Source: an uncultured Bacteroidota bacterium (GTDB taxonomy: Bacteria > Bacteroidota > Bacteroidia > Chitinophagales > Chitinophagaceae). Taken from it: a DNA stretch of 7,631 nucleotides. The notes below the pieces were generated by a model that saw only the letters and a list, made by a program, of their open reading frames with translations, was not told the origin of the DNA and searched no databases. Of the stretch, positions 1-6,505 are shown piece after piece; within the stretch, counting starts at the first letter, position 1, and every line of letters starts with the position of its first letter. The stretch spans positions 1 to 7,631 of the forward strand of contig CAIVHI010000058.1 in assembly GCA_903905685.1 (NCBI GenBank), read 5' to 3'. The position numbers were made by a program, and so were the translations under genes.

Positions 1-548
1 GATCTGGCATAAGCCCGAATTTCGGCACCATTTTCTTCAAGCGAAATTGCAGAATGGGTCAATTCGGCTACAAACGTGTCTTTAATCAAACCAAAATGGC
101 TCAATACAAACAACTGTTGCACTACCGAGTATCCGAGGCAGGAACGGGGCGGCATACCACCCGGAACCAAAATGCAGTCGTAACCGTGTTCTTTGGCAAA
201 TGCCGCAACTTTCCCGCCAGAAGTTATGCACACAATAGTTGCACCATCTTCATGTGCCTTGTGGAGCGACTCCAAGGTCTCTTCGGTATTTCCCGAATAC
301 GAACAAACAATCACTAGTGAATGGTTGTCAACGAATTCGGGTAGCGAATATTCCTTATTGACCAAGAAGGGGACCGCCAATGTGCCGAAAACGAAGTTTT
401 GAACAATTGACCCACCAATACCGCTTCCACCCAAACCCGTCACCACTACGTTCGAAAATGCCTTCGGAGCCGTTTTGAAGTGGTAATTTTGCCCTATAGC
501 AATTGCTTCCTTCAATTGTTTAGGAAATCCGTTCACCAAATTTTTCAT
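1..548 (-). CDS. Bifunctional phosphoglucose/phosphomannose isomerase (SIS domain), 3' end cut off by window
   Basis: The 182 visible codons are the N-terminal half of a sugar isomerase with a SIS fold. Starting at ATG 548 the protein begins MKNLVNGFPKQL. A glycine-rich sugar-phosphate loop (VVVTGLGGSGIGGS) lies near residues 29-42. The SIS signature CSYSGNTEETLES follows near 80-92, then ITSGGKVAAFA, then GGMPPRSCLGYS near 130-141. The GG-PPR-x-x-x-GYS stretch and SYSGNTEET are hallmarks of the archaeal/Bacteroidota-type bifunctional enzyme. That family interconverts glucose-6-P and mannose-6-P with fructose-6-P in the cytoplasm, and is typically about 300-350 aa long. The catalytic C-terminal half is outside the window, so dual activity is inferred from family resemblance. 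The gene diverges from yraN with 18 bp between starts. There is no Shine-Dalgarno sequence. A plain SIS-domain isomerase of another specificity is the main alternative. Confidence 0.88.
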   Translation of the reverse strand, partial: MKNLVNGFPKQLKEAIAIGQNYHFKTAPKAFSNVVVTGLGGSGIGGSIVQNFVFGTLAVPFLVNKEYSLPEFVDNHSLVIVCSYSGNTEETLESLHKAHEDGATIVCITSGGKVAAFAKEHGYDCILVPGGMPPRSCLGYSVVQQLFVLSHFGLIKDTFVAELTHSAISLEENGAEIRAYAR

Positions 549-566
549 CGTTCAATTTTTTAAATA

Positions 567-923
567 ATGCTCAAACATAGTAAACTTGGCACAAAAGGAG
601 AAGATATTGCAGAGGAATATTTGCGAACAAAAGGTTATAAAATTCTTAATAGGAATTGGCGGTTCGGGCAAAAGGAAATCGATTTGATTGCTGCAATGGG
701 GGATATGGTGGTTTTTGTCGAAATTAAAACCCGGACCGGCCTGCAATTTGGGTATCCCGAGGAAGCTGTCAACAAGCAGAAGCAGCGGTTTCTGAAGACT
801 GCCGCCGCAGTATATACCCAGCAGCGCCCCGAATACCGGGTATCCCGCTTCGACATCATAGCCATTACCCTGGAATACGACAAGGTAAAGGAGGTGGTCC
901 ATTTCGAGGAAGCCTTCCACTAG
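567..923 (+). CDS. yraN: YraN family protein (UPF0102), nuclease-fold
   Basis: This 118-aa protein has the usual length and layout of the UPF0102/YraN family, which adopts a restriction-endonuclease-like fold. The N-terminal helix carries GTKGEDIAEEYLRTKGYKIL (residues 8-27), followed by NRNWR (28-32). The family core is KEIDLIA (36-42), then VVFVEIKTR (48-56). The candidate PD-(D/E)xK-type acidic and basic residues are E12, D39, E52 and K54, all present. The C-terminus has the usual RFDIIAI strand (94-100). The cellular role is poorly defined; links to DNA recombination or repair are inferred from the fold. ATG 567 is chosen because it gives the family N-terminus and no earlier start fits; it has no Shine-Dalgarno sequence. 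The gene starts 18 bp from the divergent isomerase and ends 7 bp before the convergent end of selD. Confidence 0.93.
   Translation: MLKHSKLGTKGEDIAEEYLRTKGYKILNRNWRFGQKEIDLIAAMGDMVVFVEIKTRTGLQFGYPEEAVNKQKQRFLKTAAAVYTQQRPEYRVSRFDIIAITLEYDKVKEVVHFEEAFH
572..579 (-). promoter_or_regulatory. Possible Bacteroidota -7 element for the isomerase gene
   Basis: Read on the minus strand this is TATGTTTG, a full match to the Bacteroidota -7 consensus TAnnTTTG, placed 23 bp upstream of the isomerase ATG. No TTG/TTTG -33 element sits at the usual 17-23 bp spacing (the nearest TTTG is only 12 bp away), so the call rests on the -7 box and position alone. The site lies inside the first codons of the divergent yraN gene. 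Confidence 0.3.
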
Positions 924-930
924 CAGCCTG

Positions 931-1986
931 TCACGTCGTCACATAAACCGTCTTATCCCTCCGCCGGGTTAAGATGCCAATAGGGTGGATAAAATTGGCG
1001 AGGTCGTTGCCCATCAATAACTCCTGCACCGCACCAAGGGTATTGGGGGCTACCGCTATCAACAGCCCCCCATTGGTTTGCGGGTCAGGCAGGAGTTTGA
1101 AGGCTTCCAATACATCCACACCCTCGGCAAAGTCAATTTTGGAGCCGTAGCCCGTCCAATTCCTAAACGTGGCATCGGGTCCTACATTTTGCATCATCAA
1201 AACCTCAAGTCCCTCCATTTTAGGAATAGCCGAAAACGAGATGTTTGCAGAAAGTCCGCTACCATCGGCCATTTCAATGAGGTGCCCAGCAAGCCCGAAG
1301 CCCGTCACATCGGTCATGGCATGAACGCCGGGGAGGATACTCAAAGCTTCGCCGATATTGTTAAGCTTGCTCAGTTGCCTGTGCATGGTCTCCAATTGGT
1401 CTTCATCCAACAGCCCTTTCTTCTCGGCAGCGGCCAGTATTCCCGTTCCAATAGGTTTAGTGAGGAGCAGCAAATCGCCTTCGTGGGCGGTGTTGTTTTG
1501 TTTGATTCCGTCGGTTGGGCATACACCGGTTACCGCGAGCCCAAATATCGGCTCGGTGGTGTCGATACTATGGCCACCTGCCAGCGGAATGCCGGCCTCC
1601 CTGCACGTGTGCCGCGCGCCTTCCAACACCCGTTGTGCTTCGCTTGCCGGCAGCTTGTCTACCGGCCAGCCCAAAATGGCAATGGCCATAATTGGGCGAC
1701 CACCCATGGCATATACATCGCTTATGGCGTTTGCGGCAGCAATGCGCCCAAAATCATAAGCATCGTTCACTATGGGTGTAAAGAAGTCGGTGGTGGATAT
1801 GATGGCTGTGCCATTGCCGAGGTCGAACGCCGCAGCGTCGTCGCGACTGGCATTTCCTACCAGCAAAGCGGGGTATTCGGGCGATAGGGAAGACGTTTTC
1901 AGGATTTCTTCTAAAACGCCCGGCGCTATTTTACACCCACATCCGCCTCCATGGGCATACTGGGTAAGCAGGTACTTGGTTTCCAT
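931..1986 (-). CDS. selD: Selenide, water dikinase (selenophosphate synthetase)
   Basis: This 351-aa protein is a full-length SelD, which makes selenophosphate from selenide and ATP in the cytoplasm. It aligns from memory with E. coli SelD (347 aa) nearly end to end, with positions offset by one. It has the catalytic loop HGGGCGCKI with Cys16 and Lys19 (E. coli Cys17/Lys20), and metal/ATP-binding aspartates D50 (ASRDDAA), D67 (STTDFF), D90 (AISD) and D226 (MTDVTGFG). LAGGHSID (135-142) and LPDPQTNGGLL (299-309) are also conserved. The active-site residue is cysteine, not an in-frame TGA selenocysteine codon. The start is 27 bp after the murB stop, which suggests a murB-selD transcript. No selA, selB, tRNA-Sec, mnmH or yqeB/yqeC is in view, so the fate of the selenophosphate (selenoprotein, selenouridine in tRNA, or cofactor) cannot be told here. 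Confidence 0.97.
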   Translation of the reverse strand: METKYLLTQYAHGGGCGCKIAPGVLEEILKTSSLSPEYPALLVGNASRDDAAAFDLGNGTAIISTTDFFTPIVNDAYDFGRIAAANAISDVYAMGGRPIMAIAILGWPVDKLPASEAQRVLEGARHTCREAGIPLAGGHSIDTTEPIFGLAVTGVCPTDGIKQNNTAHEGDLLLLTKPIGTGILAAAEKKGLLDEDQLETMHRQLSKLNNIGEALSILPGVHAMTDVTGFGLAGHLIEMADGSGLSANISFSAIPKMEGLEVLMMQNVGPDATFRNWTGYGSKIDFAEGVDVLEAFKLLPDPQTNGGLLIAVAPNTLGAVQELLMGNDLANFIHPIGILTRRRDKTVYVTT

Positions 1987-2000
1987 TTTTTGCAGTCGAT

Positions 2001-2013
2001 TCCCGATTCGGGA
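2001..2013. repeat. Short palindrome between murB and selD
   Basis: TCCCGA and TCGGGA are perfect inverted arms around a single central base, beginning immediately after the murB stop codon and filling half of the 27-bp murB-selD spacer. In RNA it could fold as a 5-bp stem with a 3-nt loop. It lacks a T-run on the selD side, so it is not a convincing terminator. It could be an RNA processing or stability element, or chance. Confidence 0.3.
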
Positions 2014-3024
2014 CTATTCCCAAATCTGCACTTCGCGTTCCAAAGTTATACCGAACTTTCCGAAGACTGCATGTTGTACGTATTTGGAACAAGCCAAAAT
2101 TTCCTTACCCGATGCGCCTCCATAATTGACGATAACCAATGCCTGCAAGGCATGTACGCCCACATTGCCGTTGCGGTAGCCCTTCAGCCCTGCGGCTTCT
2201 ATTAGCCATCCCGCAGGTACCTTAACGCCGGCATCGCCCGTAGGGTAGGAGGGCATATTTGGGAACCGCATGCGCAAGTCGGCAAATTGCGAAGCGGGAA
2301 TTACAGGATTCTTAAAGAAGCTGCCTGCATTGCCTAGTACTCTTGGGTCGGGCAGCTTGCTGCGTCTGATGGCCATAACTGCATTGGCCACGTCGGCAAT
2401 CGTGGGCGATTCGATGCCATTGGAGGAAAGCTCAGCGCCAAGTGCACCATAGCCGATATTGGCCACGTTTTTTTTGGAAAGCTTGAAGAATACCTTGGTG
2501 ATGAAGAAACTGCCCCCCTGCATTTGGGTTTTGAATACACTGGTGCGGTAGCCGAAGCCGCACTTGTTTTTCTTAAGGGTGTGCAGCTTCATGTTGGCGA
2601 AGTCGTAATATTCCACCTCCGTTATAACGTCCTTCACTTCAACACCATATGCTCCAATGTTTTGGATGGGCGCTGCGCCAACGGTGCCGGGAATTAATGC
2701 GAGATTTTCTATGCCGCCCCAGCCTTCGCCAACGGCGCGCATCACCCATTCGTGCCAGTTTTCGCCCGAACACACTTCGACTTCCACAAAGTCATCTGTC
2801 TCTTCGATGATGGTGATGCCTTTATAATCGTTTTTCAACACAAAACCCTTCATATTGCCACAGAGCAGTATGTTGCTGCCGCCACCTAACACGTGTATGG
2901 GGAACGAGCTGTACACGATGCTGCCTAAGTCTTCCAACGAACTGATTGTCAACAGGAATTCGGCATTTGATGCAATGGAAAACGTATTGTATCCCTGAAG
3001 TTGGGCGTTGGTATGGATTTGCAT
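2014..3024 (-). CDS. murB: UDP-N-acetylenolpyruvoylglucosamine reductase
   Basis: MurB reduces UDP-GlcNAc-enolpyruvate to UDP-MurNAc with NADPH and bound FAD, the second committed step of peptidoglycan synthesis, in the cytoplasm. The 336-aa length matches the E. coli-type (type I) enzyme of 342 aa. The FAD-binding half includes VLGGGSNIL (45-53), ENLALIPGTVGAAPIQNIGAYG (106-127) and GYRTSVFK (158-165), which holds the flavin-site arginine R160 (E. coli R159). The catalytic serine lies in GNAGSFFKNP at S235 (E. coli S229), and the catalytic glutamate in LEREV at E331 (E. coli E325). AGWLIEAAGLKG (271-282) is also typical. The ATG at 3024 gives the standard N-terminus ending in NTFSI and has no Shine-Dalgarno sequence. 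murB is the first gene of the murB-selD pair and diverges from the DUF4139 gene across a 279-bp gap. Confidence 0.97.
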   Translation of the reverse strand: MQIHTNAQLQGYNTFSIASNAEFLLTISSLEDLGSIVYSSFPIHVLGGGSNILLCGNMKGFVLKNDYKGITIIEETDDFVEVEVCSGENWHEWVMRAVGEGWGGIENLALIPGTVGAAPIQNIGAYGVEVKDVITEVEYYDFANMKLHTLKKNKCGFGYRTSVFKTQMQGGSFFITKVFFKLSKKNVANIGYGALGAELSSNGIESPTIADVANAVMAIRRSKLPDPRVLGNAGSFFKNPVIPASQFADLRMRFPNMPSYPTGDAGVKVPAGWLIEAAGLKGYRNGNVGVHALQALVIVNYGGASGKEILACSKYVQHAVFGKFGITLEREVQIWE

Positions 3025-3303
3025 TTGGCGGTGGATGTACTAAAGCAAAGAAAATGAAATCCAAATAAACCGTTGCTTTTTTTTGACGGCCATACCTCTG
3101 TTTCCACTTGAAGTGGGTGCATCGGCAAACGCACAGTTGCCATGTTTTTGCTCACCATTGGGCTGATTTTCAGTGTGTCAACACCGTCCCAAGTCAAAAA
3201 AATCGACTAAAATTGTATTGTTCCCGTTAAAGGGATAATTTGCGGGGTAGTAGCCGGATATCCGGCACGATTGCTGATACCCAAATTGTTACCGACATAA
3301 AAA
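3025..3303. other. Divergent intergenic region between murB and the DUF4139 gene
   Basis: No supported gene lies in these 279 bp, which must hold promoters for both flanking units. No clear TTG-N19-TAnnTTTG promoter is visible on either strand; the best partial plus-strand -7 match is TAAAATTG near 3208-3215 (one mismatch). Structures present are a 13-bp odd palindrome (3104-3116), a GGCAA/TTGCC inverted repeat (3124-3128 with 3137-3141) and a 14-bp perfect palindrome (3253-3266). A 22-codon hydrophobic ORF occupies 3142-3210 on the plus strand and may be chance. Confidence 0.6.
3253..3266. repeat. Perfect 14-bp palindrome upstream of the DUF4139 gene
   Basis: GCCGGATATCCGGC is identical to its reverse complement. 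It lies 37 bp before the upstream ATG and 49 bp before the preferred ATG of the DUF4139 gene, where a promoter or operator would be expected. A homodimeric repressor site is possible. As RNA it would give only a 5-bp stem with an ATAT loop and no T-run, which argues against a terminator. No regulator is identified. Confidence 0.35.
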
Positions 3304-3315
3304 ATGCGTTTTATC

Positions 3316-4944
3316 ATGAAAAAGATGAAGTCGTTGTTCGTAGTGGTTGCAGCCGTATGGGCTGCCATTGGGGTAACTGCCCAGACTAAAATAGCCCTCA
3401 AACCCGAGGACATCACCGTATTCGTGTCGGGGGCCCAACTCACCAACAAGGCCAATATCGTGTTGGTAAAGGGTGAAAACGAATTCATTTTCACCAACGT
3501 TGCTGCTGATGTAAATGCACAGAGCATCTCGATAAATGCCGGCATAGGCGTTGCGGTGGAGTCGGTCACCTTCTTGAATAACTATTTGTCGCCCGAGGTG
3601 GTGTCACCACACATCAAGACGTTGAAAGACAGCATCGACCTACTTACCGCTGAAAAGCAGCAGGCCGAAGACAAAGCTGCAACCGTTTGGGAACAGGTAG
3701 AAGTGTTGAAAGCCAACCGTAAAGTGAGTGGCAACAATAACGGGCTATCGACCATAGAGTTGCAAAAAATGTTGGACTTGGTGAATGCCAAGATGGAAAG
3801 CCTCCTGAACCAAAAATCTAAAACCGACAAACAAATCAAGAAGATTGACGAGGCGATAGCCAAAATAAACCACCAGATAGACGAGGAGAAAAAGAAGGGC
3901 AATAAGGCATCGGGACAATTGGCGGTAAAGTTTTATACCGACCACCCTGCAAATGCTGAAATTACGCTATCCTACGTGGTAACATGGGCGGGTTGGTCGC
4001 CGTCTTACGATGTGCGTGTGGACGATATTTCCAAGCCGGTAAAACTCTACTACAAAGCCAATGTGCATCAAAACACCGGGGTAGTGTGGGATAACGTACA
4101 CCTCATCCTGTCTACCGGTAACCCGAACGAAGGTGCCGAGGCCCCGGTGCCCGAGCCATGGCAATTGTCATTCTATACACCGCCTCCTCCTCGCCAAGTT
4201 GCTGTAAGGTCGTACAAGAAGTCGATGGCGGCCAATGGAGACCAAATGGGTTTGTTATCCAACGCGGTTGGAGCCGAAAGGGCTCCCGAGATATCGGGTA
4301 TGTCCGACTATGTGGTGGCCGATAATTCAGGCATCAACACGTTTTTTGATATCGAGTTGCCTTATACCATTCCTACCGATGGTCAACAACACTTGGTATC
4401 GATAAAAAAGTATGATGTTCCTGCCAACTACCGCTATTTTGCGGTGCCCAAATTGGATAAGGATGCGTTTATGCAGGCCCAAATCACGAATTGGGAAGAG
4501 TTCAACCTCATGCCCGGCAAAACCAACGTGTTTTTTGAAGGCACTTTTGTAGGTCAAGGCAAGCTGGACTTCCACAGCACCAGCGATACTTTGAACATCT
4601 CCTTGGGACGCGATAAGAAAATCATCATAAAACGCGAACGCGATACCAAGTATCGTAGCGTGCGGACCATGGGAATGAGCGTACATGAGGCATTCGGCTA
4701 CAGTATCAGCGTCAGGAACACCCGCAAAGAGAAGGTGAATTTGATACTTCAGGACCAACTGCCAGTGAGTACGGAGAGTGAAATTGAGGTGGGTGATGTG
4801 GAAACCGGTGGAAGCACATTGGAGAGCGCCACAGGGCTGTTGAATTGGAACCTGCAATTGAATCCCAACGAGGTTCAAACCGTGAAATACGGGTTTATGG
4901 TGAAGTACCCCAAGGGGAAAACTGTGGACCATATGCCGAAATGA
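3316..4944 (+). CDS. Secreted DUF4140/DUF4139 domain protein (mucoidy inhibitor MuiA-like)
   Basis: I place the start at ATG 3316 (542 aa) because it begins a standard signal peptide, MKKMKSLFVVVAAVWAAIG, cleaved after VTA and before Gln. An in-frame ATG at 3304 would add MRFI. The mature protein shows the usual order of the MuiA-like family (TIGR02231 type). First is a DUF4140-like N-terminal beta domain (KPEDITVFVSGAQLTNKA, about residues 29-90). A long charged coiled coil rich in Lys, Glu and Gln follows at about 96-198. The rest is a DUF4139 beta-rich domain, with GWSPSYDVRV near 226 and the closing pattern LNWNLQLNPNEVQTVKYGFMVKYP. The protein is probably periplasmic or surface exposed. 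The molecular function of the family is unknown; 'mucoidy inhibitor' is an inherited name, not a demonstrated activity here. The 188-aa gene follows 29 bp downstream, so co-transcription is likely. Confidence 0.9.
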   Translation: MKKMKSLFVVVAAVWAAIGVTAQTKIALKPEDITVFVSGAQLTNKANIVLVKGENEFIFTNVAADVNAQSISINAGIGVAVESVTFLNNYLSPEVVSPHIKTLKDSIDLLTAEKQQAEDKAATVWEQVEVLKANRKVSGNNNGLSTIELQKMLDLVNAKMESLLNQKSKTDKQIKKIDEAIAKINHQIDEEKKKGNKASGQLAVKFYTDHPANAEITLSYVVTWAGWSPSYDVRVDDISKPVKLYYKANVHQNTGVVWDNVHLILSTGNPNEGAEAPVPEPWQLSFYTPPPPRQVAVRSYKKSMAANGDQMGLLSNAVGAERAPEISGMSDYVVADNSGINTFFDIELPYTIPTDGQQHLVSIKKYDVPANYRYFAVPKLDKDAFMQAQITNWEEFNLMPGKTNVFFEGTFVGQGKLDFHSTSDTLNISLGRDKKIIIKRERDTKYRSVRTMGMSVHEAFGYSISVRNTRKEKVNLILQDQLPVSTESEIEVGDVETGGSTLESATGLLNWNLQLNPNEVQTVKYGFMVKYPKGKTVDHMPK

Positions 4945-4973
4945 TGGGAGCCTAAAAAAACGTAAATTTACCT

Positions 4974-5540
4974 ATGCGGATACTTTCGTTGATGTTGTTG
5001 ATGCTCACTACAATGGTAAGCTACGGTCAGAAGTCGAAATACTATGGCTGGTGGGAGCATAAAGGGGCATTGTTCGGGCAAGACAGCCTCACACATAACG
5101 CCATCAAGGAGTTAGGGGTGCGTTTCAACCTAACCGAAGATAAGCTGGCGCCACTGTCTGAAAGCGAAATACAGTTTTATGAAGACTCGTTTAAGTTGAA
5201 CTACGGCATCAGCGTATCAACCGGCGATGGGGATTCGCGTGAGTTCAAATGGTTTACTGTCTTAAGTGGTGTCTGGAAGATTGACAACAATGCAGCCTAC
5301 AAGAAAGACGGAAGGTATGCCACCATTCGCGAAAACAATTTCACCACAGCCGACGAGCATTGGAAAGATTCCATAGTGAACAAACCCAGGCATTTTACCC
5401 TCCCGGCCTCTGAATTGATTTTATTGAAGTTCAATTCGGGGGCAAAGGCCTACGGCTTGTTCACAACCACGACCGAATATCCCAATATTTGGTTCTACCT
5501 CGATTACGGTTTTGGCAATATTTACACGAAGTATTATTGA
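4974..5540 (+). CDS. Secreted protein of unknown function, 188 aa
   Basis: I do not recognise a family. The protein opens with a signal peptide, MRILSLMLLMLTTMVS, probably cleaved after SYG and before Gln19. The mature part is about 170 aa, rich in aromatic residues (GWWEHKG near 25-31, FKWF, SGVWKIDNN, IWFYLDYGFG), with no transmembrane segment after the signal and no Cys in the mature part. Alternating hydrophobic and polar stretches suggest a mostly beta fold. The early Gly-Trp and later beta strands recall lipocalin-like secreted proteins, but that is only an impression. The gene starts 29 bp after the DUF4139 gene on the same strand with no terminator or promoter between, so a shared transcript is likely. 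Its end is 13 bp from the convergent flavin reductase gene. The coding call rests on length, signal peptide and composition. Confidence 0.82.
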   Translation: MRILSLMLLMLTTMVSYGQKSKYYGWWEHKGALFGQDSLTHNAIKELGVRFNLTEDKLAPLSESEIQFYEDSFKLNYGISVSTGDGDSREFKWFTVLSGVWKIDNNAAYKKDGRYATIRENNFTTADEHWKDSIVNKPRHFTLPASELILLKFNSGAKAYGLFTTTTEYPNIWFYLDYGFGNIYTKYY

Positions 5541-5553
5541 GCGCTACGACCGC

Positions 5554-6423
5554 CTAATGTAACAAGACCTGCCACGCTTTGTCCAGTTCCCCACGTTCCA
5601 GTAGCCGTTTGGCATAGCTTTGGAGAGCGGCAATTGCATCGCCTGCGCTTACACCGGCGATAATTTGGTCCAGTTCAGGGTCTTGGTAATCAGTATTGCG
5701 GTAGGGTAGGGAAGAGCAGTTGCCGAGTAAGCCCAAGTCGTTGCCGGTCAAAACCTTACTCTGCCTAATGTGGAGCGGCAAGGCATCTACGCCAATACCC
5801 AATGAGCTGTTTGGTTTAGGAACCTCAAATACCGAAGAGCCAGAGGCGCGGCAGTAATAATCGCCGCCCATGCGAGCCACCAAATCAATTTTATTCGGGT
5901 CTATTTGGCCTTTCTCGTTCAGTACTTCATCATTCAAGTGCATGCACACCACTTCGCAAATGATGAGGTTTGCGGCTCCGCCTTCCTGTCCCGACTCAAT
6001 GACTTGCAACACCTTACATTCCAATTGGGCCGGCGATTCCTTTACTCGGAAAGGGCGGACGATGTCTGATGGCACCTTGGTGAATCCGGCTTTTACAAAT
6101 TCATCTGTCCCTTTAGGGTACTCGCAACTTGATAGGCTCATTTGCTGAACCATTGCATAACTCACTACGTTAATGACTACTTCGTTTGTAGCATATACGT
6201 TTTCGAGTGTGTGCTTAATGGTGTTGTCGCGCACTCTCCGTGCCGGGGAAAAAATCAATATCGGAGGCTTGCTGCCAAACACGTTGAAAAAACTGAATGG
6301 CGACAGGTTGGCGTTTCCGTCTTCATCAATGGTGCTGGCGAAACAAATGGGCCTTGGTGCAATGGCACCCAGCAAATAGGCGTGTAATTGCGCTGTTTTT
6401 ATTTCTCCCGGAATAATCTTCAT
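5554..6423 (-). CDS. Flavin reductase-like domain protein (FMN-binding split barrel)
   Basis: This 289-aa cytoplasmic protein carries a flavin reductase-like split-barrel domain over about residues 10-200. APRPICFAST (22-31) and NLSPFSFFNVF (39-49) are the typical FMN-contact segments. They are followed by PPILIFSP (53-60), DNTIKHTLEN (66-75), FVINVVS-like EVVINVVS (81-88), ESPAQLECKV (129-138) and LIICEVVCMHLND (153-165). Such proteins bind FMN and act as NAD(P)H:flavin oxidoreductases or flavoredoxin-like electron carriers; the substrate cannot be told. The last roughly 85 residues form an extension, predicted helical, ending KRLLERGELDKAWQVLL, beyond the minimal domain of about 200 aa. I believe this tail is common in Bacteroidota homologues. 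The gene stands alone, convergent with the 188-aa gene, and its 3' neighbour upstream is separated by a terminator. No Shine-Dalgarno sequence precedes the ATG. Confidence 0.9.
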   Translation of the reverse strand: MKIIPGEIKTAQLHAYLLGAIAPRPICFASTIDEDGNANLSPFSFFNVFGSKPPILIFSPARRVRDNTIKHTLENVYATNEVVINVVSYAMVQQMSLSSCEYPKGTDEFVKAGFTKVPSDIVRPFRVKESPAQLECKVLQVIESGQEGGAANLIICEVVCMHLNDEVLNEKGQIDPNKIDLVARMGGDYYCRASGSSVFEVPKPNSSLGIGVDALPLHIRQSKVLTGNDLGLLGNCSSLPYRNTDYQDPELDQIIAGVSAGDAIAALQSYAKRLLERGELDKAWQVLLH

Positions 6424-6454
6424 ACCTACAAGTGGACGTGTTTTATATGTTGTG

Positions 6455-6472
6455 CAAATTAGCTCAAATTAG
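6455..6472 (-). repeat. Tandem CAAATTAG repeat upstream of the flavin reductase gene
   Basis: CAAATTAG occurs at 6455-6462 and again at 6465-6472, a 10-bp period, one helical turn. Read on the minus strand each copy is CTAATTTG, close to the Bacteroidota -7 box TAnnTTTG but one base short between TA and TTTG. It lies 32-49 bp before the start codon, where a promoter or activator site is expected. Function is inferred only from position. Confidence 0.3.
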
Positions 6473-6505
6473 GGGGAGATGGAAATGCTTGGGTGCATTA
6501 AAATA

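Noticed and set aside
54..402. Two overlapping plus-strand ORFs near the left edge
   Set aside because: The minus strand encodes an uninterrupted SIS-domain isomerase with clear motifs across the same bases.
484..491. TAATTTTG as a -7 element for yraN
   Set aside because: It matches TAnnTTTG on the plus strand, but has no -33 element at proper spacing and lies 75 bp from the start inside the isomerase gene.
908..918. GGAAG/CTTCC inverted repeat near the end of yraN as a bidirectional terminator
   Set aside because: The arms are only 5 bp, lie inside the coding region and have no T-run on either side.
1078..1887. 269-codon plus-strand ORF opposite selD
   Set aside because: It lies wholly antisense to a full-length selD with intact catalytic residues, and its translation resembles no protein family.
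2949..3197. 82-codon minus-strand ORF overlapping the start of murB
   Set aside because: It overlaps murB by about 76 bp in another frame and has no recognisable motif or signal peptide.
3207..3569. 120-codon minus-strand ORF across the 5' end of the DUF4139 gene
   Set aside because: Most of it is antisense to the signal peptide and N-terminal domain of the DUF4139 protein, and nothing supports it as a gene.
4327..4932. 201-codon minus-strand ORF opposite the DUF4139 gene
   Set aside because: It is entirely antisense to the well-supported DUF4139 domain and has no family features.
4942..4944. TGA stop of the DUF4139 gene as a selenocysteine codon, given selD nearby
   Set aside because: The frame beyond it ends after a few codons, and the protein already has the usual family C-terminus.
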